This document shows, in pieces, positions 1 to 6,055 of a DNA stretch of 14,148 bases. Position 1 is the first letter of the stretch; every line of letters begins with the position of its first letter. The stretch is from an uncultured Catenibacterium sp. (lineage in GTDB: Bacteria > Bacillota_I > Bacilli_A > Erysipelotrichales > Coprobacillaceae). A program made the translations under genes and the position numbers. The stretch lies in assembly GCA_900764725.1 (NCBI GenBank), contig CAAFPB010000415.1, forward strand, positions 1 to 14,148, written 5' to 3'. The notes beneath the pieces are model-generated. The model searched no databases. It was not told the origin of the DNA and saw nothing but the letters and a program-made list of their open reading frames with translations.

Positions 1-34
1 ATCGTGGTAAATTCGTGGTAAGATGAGTGTTTTT

Positions 35-62
35 CTATACTTCAAAATGCTTGAATGTATAG
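35..62 (+). repeat. Hairpin-forming inverted repeat at left edge
   Basis: CTATAC at 35-40 pairs with GTATAG at 57-62, and TTCAA at 41-45 pairs with TTGAA at 51-55. This gives an 11-pair stem with one bulged T (56) and a five-base loop. It lies just after the stop codons of all reading frames entering from the left and just before the first small gene. It may be the terminator of the gene cut off at the left edge, but the following tract (TGTTTATG) is a poor U-run, so the role is uncertain. Confidence 0.4.
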
Positions 63-77
63 TGTTTATGCGGATAA

Positions 78-386
78 TTGAAAATTAGATATAAAATTTT
101 TTATAATTATTTTGTAGATTTGGATATTGATACTACTACAAATACTTACTTGTTTGAAAGCCTAGATTTAGAAAATGCATCGCAGTTTATCTTGAAATTA
201 GATGAAACCATCAAGATTATTACTGATGATGTGAATCTTATTGATTTATTCAAAACAAAATCCATTAATGAATTGAAGGAATACATGGACAAGCATTATA
301 AAGATTGGGCTAAAAAATATAATTTGGAAAATCCGCGTACTACATTAGATGAAAACATGATAAGATTAGCTCGTAACAAACATTAG
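78..386 (+). CDS. Hypothetical small protein, start uncertain
   Basis: This encodes about 102 residues of an acidic, lysine-rich, probably soluble protein with no signal peptide or membrane segment. I do not recognise the family. The only start in this frame is TTG at 78, directly after an in-frame TAA, with no Shine-Dalgarno sequence. An ATG lies at 68 in another frame and runs into TAG at 86. Removing one A from the AAAA run at 81-84 would join that ATG to this frame and give a natural-looking N-terminus (MRIIEIRYK...). The gene may therefore carry a real or assembly frameshift. It is followed closely by another unrecognised gene with the same lack of ribosome binding site. An accessory or immunity-type role is possible but only inferred from position and size. 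Confidence 0.5.
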   Translation: MKIRYKIFYNYFVDLDIDTTTNTYLFESLDLENASQFILKLDETIKIITDDVNLIDLFKTKSINELKEYMDKHYKDWAKKYNLENPRTTLDENMIRLARNKH

Positions 387-411
387 TATCTTTTTGAAAA
401 GTAAAACAATA

Positions 412-951
412 ATGAAACAGTATGATTTCAGGTTTGACACAGGGTTGATCAAATCATTTATAGGTAAAACTTTCTTAACATACAAGCATGCAGATTTCAT
501 CGTTGCAGATTCTGTAACAGGTATCTTGGGATTTGAGATTAATCACCAGGTGTTTGAATTAATAAACGATTATAAGGCATTAGATTATTTTGGATTAGAT
601 GGTGAAGCAACTATATTAAGTATCTCTAAATCCAATTGGACAGAAGTTGAACCAAGGTTCAATAATGATATCAAAAAAACATATATTGATGAGGTAGTAC
701 AGAAAGCTATACTAGGCAATGATCATACTGTTTTGAAAAATTATGATATGTGGGAGACGAAAGCTATTGTCTTCTGCTTAGAAAATTTTGAAATCTGTTT
801 TGAAAAGCAGGATTGTTGGTTTTCAATGGAAATTGAAATCCATAAAGGACATGATACGTTGAAGAAAATAGATGATGGTAAAGATATATTGAATGGTTTT
901 GATGAGAATCCATCTATCACGATAGACAGAACAATAGTAGAAATTATGTAA
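412..951 (+). CDS. Hypothetical protein, immunity-like
   Basis: This encodes 179 residues from ATG 412. A TTG at 394 would add six residues, but neither start has a clear ribosome binding site, and I chose ATG because the protein then begins naturally (MKQYDFRFDT). There are no membrane segments or signal peptide. It is acidic and rich in aromatic residues. The pattern near the N-terminus (GKTFLTYKHADF, SVTGILGFEI, ALDYFG) reminds me of small Bacillota proteins found beside polymorphic toxins, where such genes serve as immunity proteins. That is recollection, not a verified match. The gene follows another small unknown gene by 25 bases and ends just before a strong terminator, so the pair is probably one transcript. 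No enzymatic motif is visible. Confidence 0.65.
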   Translation: MKQYDFRFDTGLIKSFIGKTFLTYKHADFIVADSVTGILGFEINHQVFELINDYKALDYFGLDGEATILSISKSNWTEVEPRFNNDIKKTYIDEVVQKAILGNDHTVLKNYDMWETKAIVFCLENFEICFEKQDCWFSMEIEIHKGHDTLKKIDDGKDILNGFDENPSITIDRTIVEIM

Positions 952-956
952 TATGG

Positions 957-985
957 GGGTCTGGATTTTTTTCAGACTCTTTTTT
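957..985 (+). terminator. Rho-independent terminator
   Basis: GGGTCTG at 957-963 pairs with CAGACTC at 973-979 (seven pairs, one G-U), followed by six T residues at 980-985. It starts six bases past the stop of the immunity-like gene and separates the left-edge genes from the acetyltransferase operon. Confidence 0.85.
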
Positions 986-1015
986 ATGTTATGATATAAA
1001 TTAAAGGAGCTAACT

Positions 1016-1504
1016 ATGGAAATAAGAAAAGCTAATAGAACTCAAATAGATAAAATAATGAGTCTATATAAAGATGCAAAGATATTTATGGATAATCATG
1101 GGAATTCCGATCAATGGCCTGTAGGTTATCCTTCAAAAGATTTGATTATTAAAGATATAGATAAGATGTATTTATGTATGTATGAAGATCAAATTGCGGC
1201 TGTCTTCTATTATGCGATAGAAGAAGATCAGGATTATAAGGAAATAGAGGGACAATGGTTGAATAATGCACCTTATGGTGTTGTCCATCGTGTTGTTTCT
1301 GCACATATTGTGAAAGGAGCCTGCAAGTTTATTTTGAACTGGGCTTATAGTCAGATGCCTAATTTAAAGATGGATACAGGAATCAAGAATATCCCTATGC
1401 AGAATTTATTAGAATCCTGTGGATTTAAACAATGTGGTAAAATAGTTAATACGCAGGGTATAACATGTCTTGCGTATCAAAAAGGAGAAACAAATGAAAT
1501 ATAA
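1016..1504 (+). CDS. GNAT family N-acetyltransferase
   Basis: This 162-residue protein is of typical length for a single GNAT domain, which transfers an acetyl group from acetyl-CoA to an amine; the substrate cannot be told. It begins MEIRKANRTQIDKIMSLY, the usual N-terminal strand and helix. The central acetyl-CoA-binding region is around residues 88-115 (HRVVSA then KGACKFILNWA). The closing fold-signature has an N residue, LLESCGF and a final aromatic strand (residues 120-155). The pattern IFMDNHGNSDQWPVGYP after the first helix is common in a Bacillota GNAT subgroup. The start has a good AAAGGAG site at 1003-1009. The gene overlaps the following phosphatase gene by 11 bases, so the two are probably translationally coupled. 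Cytoplasmic. Confidence 0.85.
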   Translation: MEIRKANRTQIDKIMSLYKDAKIFMDNHGNSDQWPVGYPSKDLIIKDIDKMYLCMYEDQIAAVFYYAIEEDQDYKEIEGQWLNNAPYGVVHRVVSAHIVKGACKFILNWAYSQMPNLKMDTGIKNIPMQNLLESCGFKQCGKIVNTQGITCLAYQKGETNEI

Positions 1505-2153
1505 ATGTTTAATACTAGATCATGATGATACGATTGTAGATAGTACACGTACAGTGAACTTTCCTGCTTTCTTAGACTCATTAAGTAAATTACGTCCTGG
1601 TGTCACTATGACTTGTGAGGATTATTTTAAATATAATTATAAGCCAGGCTTTACTGCATTATGTTTTGATATACTAAAATTTACTGAAGAAGAAATGCAT
1701 ATACAGGAAAATAATTGGCAGTCTTATATTCAAGATCATGCGCCAGTCTCTTTTGATGGAATCCATGACTTATTATGGCGTTATGTGAATGAAGGTGGCA
1801 CTATCTGTGTTATTTCTCATTCAATGAAGCATACTATTATTCGTGATTATAAGAATAATGATTTACCTGAGCCTTCTATTGTATATGGATGGGAATTACC
1901 TCTTGAAAAGCGTAAACCATCTACTTGGCCTGTAGAAAGTATTATTGAAGAACTTCATCTAAATAAAGAAGATGTCTTACTTGTAGATGACTTATTACCA
2001 GGTATACAGATGGCACGAGATGCGCATATTGATGCATGTGGAGCTGGATGGGCTCATGATATCAAGGAAATCAAAGAAGATATTAAGAATAAATGTACTT
2101 ATTATGTTGAGTCTGTCAAAGAGTTAGAAGACCTATTATTTGAAGGAGAATAA
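1494..2153 (+). CDS. HAD-family hydrolase (phosphatase-like)
   Basis: This 219-residue protein has all four haloacid dehalogenase motifs. Motif I is DHDDT at residues 9-13 (nucleophile D9, general acid D11). Motif II is VISHS with S108, motif III is a lysine in the EKRKPS segment (about 139-141), and motif IV is LLVDD with D165-D166. The alpha-helical insert between motifs I and II fits a type C1 cap as in phosphoglycolate phosphatase and beta-phosphoglucomutase relatives. The natural substrate is unknown, but a small phosphate ester is likely. ATG 1494 was chosen because AAAGGAG at 1481-1487 sits at the right distance; an in-frame TTG at 1470 has no such support. It overlaps the acetyltransferase by 11 bases and ends two bases before the next gene. 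Confidence 0.88.
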   Translation: MKYKCLILDHDDTIVDSTRTVNFPAFLDSLSKLRPGVTMTCEDYFKYNYKPGFTALCFDILKFTEEEMHIQENNWQSYIQDHAPVSFDGIHDLLWRYVNEGGTICVISHSMKHTIIRDYKNNDLPEPSIVYGWELPLEKRKPSTWPVESIIEELHLNKEDVLLVDDLLPGIQMARDAHIDACGAGWAHDIKEIKEDIKNKCTYYVESVKELEDLLFEGE

Positions 2154-2155
2154 AG

Positions 2156-2773
2156 ATGGAATTAGATGCATTTTTATTAGTAAAAGAACCATTGGCTGAT
2201 ACTATTGATCATCCACTAGATGAAGAAGTACGTCTTAGTGCAGCTTTAAGTAACTTTATGTGGGAAGAAGCAGATGAATGTACTAAAACTCATAAGGGAA
2301 TGATTCATATCCATAAGACAATTGAAACAATTCAGACAGATTGTCCTAAATTTGTAGAAGAAGTATGTTCAAAAATTGATGAGAATGTTGTAGGGATATA
2401 TATGAACGATATCATCTACGAACCATCTTTCTATCAAACAATGGCGAAGATGATCAATCAGGATATGTTTCCCATTTATAACATCATCTGGTTTGGTTTA
2501 TATCCACTAGAAAATGGAGTAGGGGCTTATACAGATGGTCTTGAAAAGCTTGGCTATCATGAAATAGAGATCACTTCTATAGGTGAACCCATGGAAGTAT
2601 TAGACTTTCTTAAAGATACAGCCCTATATGTGATTATGAATGATGTGACATTTAAAGATGGTGAAACAATTGGACTCACTATTGAACAGGTATTAAATAT
2701 TCATTTAGGTGAAAGTGAGATATTTGATACACCAACTTTTAGGATTGATGATCCATTTCTTACCAATTTATGA
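2156..2773 (+). CDS. DUF4261-like protein
   Basis: This encodes 205 residues without membrane segments or signal peptide, probably cytoplasmic. The C-terminal half contains GVGAYTDGLEKLGYHEIEI (residues 122-140), which matches my memory of the DUF4261 family, a domain of unknown function found in many bacteria, often as stand-alone proteins. The N-terminal half (LDAFLLVKEPLADT) also fits that family. Assignment is by recollection of the pattern and should be treated as moderate. GAAGGAG at 2141-2147 provides the ribosome binding site inside the end of the phosphatase gene. The two genes are separated by only two bases, so this is the last gene of a three-gene operon. No catalytic residues can be named. 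Confidence 0.7.
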   Translation: MELDAFLLVKEPLADTIDHPLDEEVRLSAALSNFMWEEADECTKTHKGMIHIHKTIETIQTDCPKFVEEVCSKIDENVVGIYMNDIIYEPSFYQTMAKMINQDMFPIYNIIWFGLYPLENGVGAYTDGLEKLGYHEIEITSIGEPMEVLDFLKDTALYVIMNDVTFKDGETIGLTIEQVLNIHLGESEIFDTPTFRIDDPFLTNL

Positions 2774-2789
2774 AAATACTTTCATTTTT
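2770..2789 (+). terminator. Weak terminator-like hairpin
   Basis: ATGAAA (2770-2775, containing the stop codon of the DUF4261-like gene) can pair with TTTCAT (2780-2785) around an ATAC loop, followed by TTTT. The stem is all A-T except one pair, so it may only partly stop transcription before murC. Confidence 0.35.
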
Positions 2790-2816
2790 GAGTGATATCT
2801 ATGTAATCATTATGTA
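2788..2816 (+). promoter_or_regulatory. Possible murC operon promoter
   Basis: TTGAGT at 2788-2793 and TATGTA at 2811-2816 are separated by 17 bases and each match four of six positions of the vegetative consensus. The -10 lies in the second copy of a direct repeat TATGTAAT (2800-2807 and 2811-2818). This is the best candidate in the 78-base gap before murC, but it is weak. Confidence 0.35.
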
Positions 2817-2851
2817 ATTTGTGTTAATATATTATCGAGGTGACAAAATAT

Positions 2852-4162
2852 ATGTATTATTTTATAGGTATTAAAGGTTCAGGAATGGCTTCTCTTGCAA
2901 GAATCTTATATGATTTAGGTTATGAAGTTGCAGGAAGTGATATTGATAAGTATATCTTCCTTGAAGATGGATTAAGAGAAAGACATATTCCTATTTATTC
3001 ATTTAATAAGGACAACATTAAAGATGGTATGGATGTTATTGTAGGGAATGCATTCGACCGTTCTAATGAAGAAGTAGCAGCTGCAGAAGATAATCCAAAT
3101 GTGACTATTCATCACTATTATGATTTCTTAGCTAAGTTAATGGATGATCATGTCACTATTGGTATTGCAGGTACACATGGTAAGACTTCTACTACAGGTA
3201 TGGCTTATCATTTATTTAAGGATTATGATAAGACTAATGTATTAATTGGTGATGGTACTGGTTATGCCACTAAGGGTGCTAAGTATTTCGTTGCTGAATG
3301 TTGCGAATATAAGGATCATTTCTTATGGTATCATCCAGATTATGCTTATATTAACAATATTGAAATGGATCATGTTGATTATTTCAAGTCAATGGAACAG
3401 TATGAACAGTCTTTTGAAAAGTATGCTAACCAGGCTAAAAAGGCTATTGTTATATGGGGTGATGATCCACATCTTCCTCATTTGAATTATACAAAGAGAG
3501 TTGTAAAATTCGGTGTAAAAGATGGTAATGATGTTCAGGCTAAGAACGTTATTAATAATGAAAAAGGTTTATCATTTGATGTTTATATTTATGGTGATCT
3601 TTTTGGTCATTTCACTTTACCATTCTATGGTATGCATACACTTTATAACACGTTAGGTGTTATTACTTTAGGATACCTTGAAGGTATGGACTTTGATTAT
3701 ATGCAGAGTCAGTTAAGTACATTTAAGGGAACTAAGAGACGTTATGCAGTGAAAGAAGTAGGAAATAACGTATATGTTGATGACTATGCACATCATCCAA
3801 CAGCAATTAAGTATGTTATTGAAGAAACAAGAACACGTTTCCCAGGTAAACAGATCGTAGCTGTTTATCAGCCAGATAGATATTCTCGTGGTTTAAGATT
3901 TGCAAAGGATTATGCACGAATCATGGATACAGTTGATCATCCATATTTTGTAGATTTCCCTAAAAATGCGCCAAAGGAACCAGGAATTGATATTGATGTT
4001 AGTGTTATTACTAAGAACCTACCCCGTTCTAAAGTAGTCACTGAAGATGAAGCAGGTGCTAAGGAATTAGCACAATATGATAATGCAGTATTCTTATTTA
4101 TGAGTCCAAAGGATATTTATAAATTAGAAGAATTAGTTATTAAGGAAAAAGAAAAGGCATAG
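2852..4162 (+). CDS. murC: UDP-N-acetylmuramate--L-alanine ligase
   Basis: MurC joins L-alanine to UDP-N-acetylmuramate using ATP, the first amino acid step of the cytoplasmic peptidoglycan precursor pathway. The 436-residue protein is of normal length. It has the N-terminal nucleotide-sugar motif GIKGSG (6-11), the ATP P-loop GTHGKTST (107-114), ECCEYKDHFL, NIEMDHVDYF, and the hallmark DDYAHHPT (310-317). The C-terminal domain departs from consensus: QPDRYSR replaces the usual QPH-xxSR, and MSPKDI replaces MGAGDI. The two arginines of QPxRxxR are kept, so activity is likely. ATG 2852 was preferred over GTG 2840, because GAGGTGA (2837-2843) is then a properly spaced ribosome binding site and the protein starts MYYFIGIKG as in other MurC proteins. 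It heads an operon with ytxG, ytxH and ccpA. Confidence 0.95.
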   Translation: MYYFIGIKGSGMASLARILYDLGYEVAGSDIDKYIFLEDGLRERHIPIYSFNKDNIKDGMDVIVGNAFDRSNEEVAAAEDNPNVTIHHYYDFLAKLMDDHVTIGIAGTHGKTSTTGMAYHLFKDYDKTNVLIGDGTGYATKGAKYFVAECCEYKDHFLWYHPDYAYINNIEMDHVDYFKSMEQYEQSFEKYANQAKKAIVIWGDDPHLPHLNYTKRVVKFGVKDGNDVQAKNVINNEKGLSFDVYIYGDLFGHFTLPFYGMHTLYNTLGVITLGYLEGMDFDYMQSQLSTFKGTKRRYAVKEVGNNVYVDDYAHHPTAIKYVIEETRTRFPGKQIVAVYQPDRYSRGLRFAKDYARIMDTVDHPYFVDFPKNAPKEPGIDIDVSVITKNLPRSKVVTEDEAGAKELAQYDNAVFLFMSPKDIYKLEELVIKEKEKA

Positions 4163-4173
4163 GAGGACATCCC

Positions 4174-4470
4174 ATGGATATTCTAACAATTTGTCTATGT
4201 ATTCTAGTGCTCGCTGGCGTATTCGCATTAGTGTCACTAGGAGTGTTTCTTATCCATGCACTTACAACTTTAAAAGATGTCAGTCATTTGGCACAGCATT
4301 TAGAAACAACTGTTTCTAAAGTGAATGTTACAGTGGATGATATCAACTATAAAATGGATAAGCTCAATGAACCTATCAACGTGGTAAGCGGTATTTTTAA
4401 TAAGAAGAGATCAGGTACAGGTGTTTTAGGAACGGTATTAGGCTTGAAAAATATCTTGAAGAAAAAATAG
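4174..4470 (+). CDS. ytxG: DUF948 membrane protein, YtxG-like
   Basis: This 98-residue protein has a single N-terminal transmembrane helix (about residues 4-29) followed by a short amphipathic, coiled-coil-prone region (35-75) and a basic C-terminus ending LKKK. This is the DUF948 architecture, named YtxG in Bacillus subtilis, where it is a general stress-related protein of unknown molecular role located next to murC. The ribosome binding site AGGAGG (4161-4166) overlaps the murC stop codon, so translation probably follows murC. It is followed 11 bases later by the YtxH-like gene, the same pairing as in Bacillus and Staphylococcus. Function is unproven; a membrane or envelope role is inferred from topology and from murC. 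Confidence 0.82.
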   Translation: MDILTICLCILVLAGVFALVSLGVFLIHALTTLKDVSHLAQHLETTVSKVNVTVDDINYKMDKLNEPINVVSGIFNKKRSGTGVLGTVLGLKNILKKK

Positions 4471-4481
4471 GAGGTATAATT

Positions 4482-4961
4482 ATGAAATTCGGAAAAGTAT
4501 TATTCGGAGTAGGGTTAGGTGTTTTAGCAGGCGTATTATTTGCACCTAAGAAAGGTAGCGAATTAAGAGAAGATTTAAAGGCTAAATCAAAATCAACTTA
4601 TGACTATTTAGCGAGTCTTACTAAAGAAGATGTAGAAGCTAAATTAGGTGAAACAATTGAAAATATCAAAAAATCAGTAGATGAATTTGATGCTGATGAT
4701 TTTAAAGAAACTACTAAAGAAAAAGTAGATGAAGTACAGAAGAAATTAGAAATTCTTGCAGAAAAAGTAAAGGCAAGTGACAATTTTGAAAAGGTTAAAG
4801 GTTCAGTTGTAGAAGTAACTGGACGTGTAAATCAGAAAATCGACGAAGTTAAAACAATGATTAATGATAAGGCTGCTACAATTGATGAAGATGCAATCGA
4901 TCAGGAAATCGATGATGTTGAAAAACAGTTAGATGAAATGATTGAGGAAATCAAGGATTAG
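4482..4961 (+). CDS. ytxH: YtxH-like stress protein
   Basis: This 159-residue protein starts with a hydrophobic glycine-rich segment and then LFAPKKGSELREDL (residues 19-33), the clear signature of the YtxH family. The first about 20 residues probably form a membrane anchor. The remainder is a long acidic and lysine-rich heptad-like helix, predicted coiled coil, longer than in many family members. YtxH proteins are associated with general stress in Bacillus, but their molecular action is unknown. The ribosome binding site is GGAGG at 4470-4474, overlapping the last base of the ytxG stop. The gene ends one base before the ATG of ccpA, so the regulator is very likely co-translated with it. Confidence 0.85.
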   Translation: MKFGKVLFGVGLGVLAGVLFAPKKGSELREDLKAKSKSTYDYLASLTKEDVEAKLGETIENIKKSVDEFDADDFKETTKEKVDEVQKKLEILAEKVKASDNFEKVKGSVVEVTGRVNQKIDEVKTMINDKAATIDEDAIDQEIDDVEKQLDEMIEEIKD

Positions 4962-4962
4962 T

Positions 4963-5967
4963 ATGAAGAAGAAAGTAACAATCTATGATGTTGCAGAAGC
5001 AGCTGATGTTTCACTTGCAACAGTTTCAAGAGTAATTAATGGTTCAAATGTTGTAAAGCCTGCAACAAGAGAACGTGTACTTGAAACAATTAAACGACTC
5101 GATTTCAAGCCTAATCAGATTGCAAGAGGTCTTGCAACTAGTAAAACTACAACTATTGCAGTTGTATTCCCACAGTCACTCTTCGGACATGTAAAAGATA
5201 TGATTGGTGGTATTGGAGATACTGGACGTACTTTAGACTTCAATATCATTATGTATACAACTGATGAACTTGGCTTAGGTAACCCAATTGAAGAAGTTAT
5301 TGAAAAGGTTATTAAATCAAGAGCTGATGGTGTTGTATTATTCAATAATAACTGCATTGATAAAGAAATTGATCTCATTAAAAAATACCGTATTCCTGCA
5401 GTTGTTGTTGGGTATAAGATTTCTGATGAAGATATCTGTTCTGTATATGTTGATGCAAAGAGTATCGCATATGATATGACTAAACAGTTTATTGAACAAG
5501 GCAAGAAAGATATCTGCTTTGTAAGAGCAGCTCAGAATCTTGTTGATTTAAATGATTTTGCGAAAGGTATTGAAGAAGCATTTAAGGATAGTGGAGAAAC
5601 ACTTCATGATGACTACATTGTAGATGTATCAAACCACTATGAAGAAAGCTATCCTCAGTTAAATGAATATTTCACAACTCATAAGCATGACGTTGTTTTA
5701 ACTGGTTATGACAAGGAAGCAGTTGCTGTTGTAAATGCAGCCATTGATCATGGTATCAAGATTCCTGAAGATATGCAGGTTGTTGGTATGATGGATACAA
5801 GCTATGCAACTATCTGTCGTCCACCTCTTACTACTATTCATGTGCCTGTATATGATATGGGTGCCATCGCAATCAGACTTCTTACAAAGATCTTAAATCA
5901 TGAAGAAATTGATGAAGCTGAAGTGCCAATGCATTATACATTCATCAAGCGTGATACAACTAAATAA
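4963..5967 (+). CDS. ccpA: LacI-family regulator, catabolite control protein A
   Basis: CcpA binds cre operators and, with the Ser46-phosphorylated HPr corepressor, controls carbon metabolism genes. The 334-residue protein has the LacI-type helix-turn-helix at residues 4-25 (TIYDVAEAADVSLATVSRV), a hinge helix (PNQIARGLA, about 51-59) and a periplasmic-binding-protein-like core. Near the C-terminus YDMGAIAIRLLTK closely matches the segment by which Bacillus CcpA contacts HPr, keeping the Tyr, Arg and Lys positions. Length and end-to-end similarity favour CcpA over a sugar-specific LacI repressor, and the murC-ytxG-ytxH-ccpA order supports it. In Bacillus an aroA gene lies in between; here it is absent. 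ATG 4963 has AAGGA at 4953-4957. A strong terminator follows. A minor doubt is that several LacI paralogues share these features. Confidence 0.85.
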   Translation: MKKKVTIYDVAEAADVSLATVSRVINGSNVVKPATRERVLETIKRLDFKPNQIARGLATSKTTTIAVVFPQSLFGHVKDMIGGIGDTGRTLDFNIIMYTTDELGLGNPIEEVIEKVIKSRADGVVLFNNNCIDKEIDLIKKYRIPAVVVGYKISDEDICSVYVDAKSIAYDMTKQFIEQGKKDICFVRAAQNLVDLNDFAKGIEEAFKDSGETLHDDYIVDVSNHYEESYPQLNEYFTTHKHDVVLTGYDKEAVAVVNAAIDHGIKIPEDMQVVGMMDTSYATICRPPLTTIHVPVYDMGAIAIRLLTKILNHEEIDEAEVPMHYTFIKRDTTK

Positions 5968-5973
5968 CTAAAG

Positions 5974-5997
5974 AAGGATGCTGAGGCATCCTTTTTT
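5974..5997 (+). terminator. Rho-independent terminator of murC-ccpA operon
   Basis: AAGGATGC (5974-5981) pairs perfectly with GCATCCTT (5986-5993) around a TGAG loop and runs into six T residues (5992-5997). It lies six bases after the ccpA stop. Confidence 0.93.
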
Positions 5998-6008
5998 ACA
6001 CGCTTAGA

Positions 6009-6038
6009 TTGTGCTAAAATAGTATCGGTCATTATAAT
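6009..6038 (+). promoter_or_regulatory. Promoter for the ClC antiporter gene
   Basis: A perfect TATAAT -10 box at 6033-6038 is preceded after 18 bases by TTGTGC (6009-6014), a partial -35 box. It sits between the ccpA terminator and the antiporter start, so this gene is probably transcribed alone. Confidence 0.55.
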
Positions 6039-6055
6039 TACTGGGAGGATTATAT

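Noticed and set aside
2..21. Direct repeat TCGTGGTAA at 2-10 and 13-21
   Set aside because: Short, at the contig edge, and most likely part of the coding end of a truncated gene; no support for a functional repeat.
967..995. Promoter before the acetyltransferase gene (TATGAT at 990-995)
   Set aside because: The only -35 candidate at proper spacing is the T run of the preceding terminator; too weak to list.
1470..1493. TTG at 1470 as the start of the HAD phosphatase
   Set aside because: No ribosome binding site there, whereas ATG 1494 has AAAGGAG at the right distance and leaves motif I near the N-terminus as usual.
2840..2851. GTG at 2840 as the murC start
   Set aside because: It lies within the GAGGTGA ribosome binding site that serves ATG 2852, and MurC proteins normally begin at the position given by that ATG.
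5115..5504. Minus-strand open frame inside ccpA (129 codons)
   Set aside because: Antisense shadow of the regulator gene, with no start signals or known motifs.
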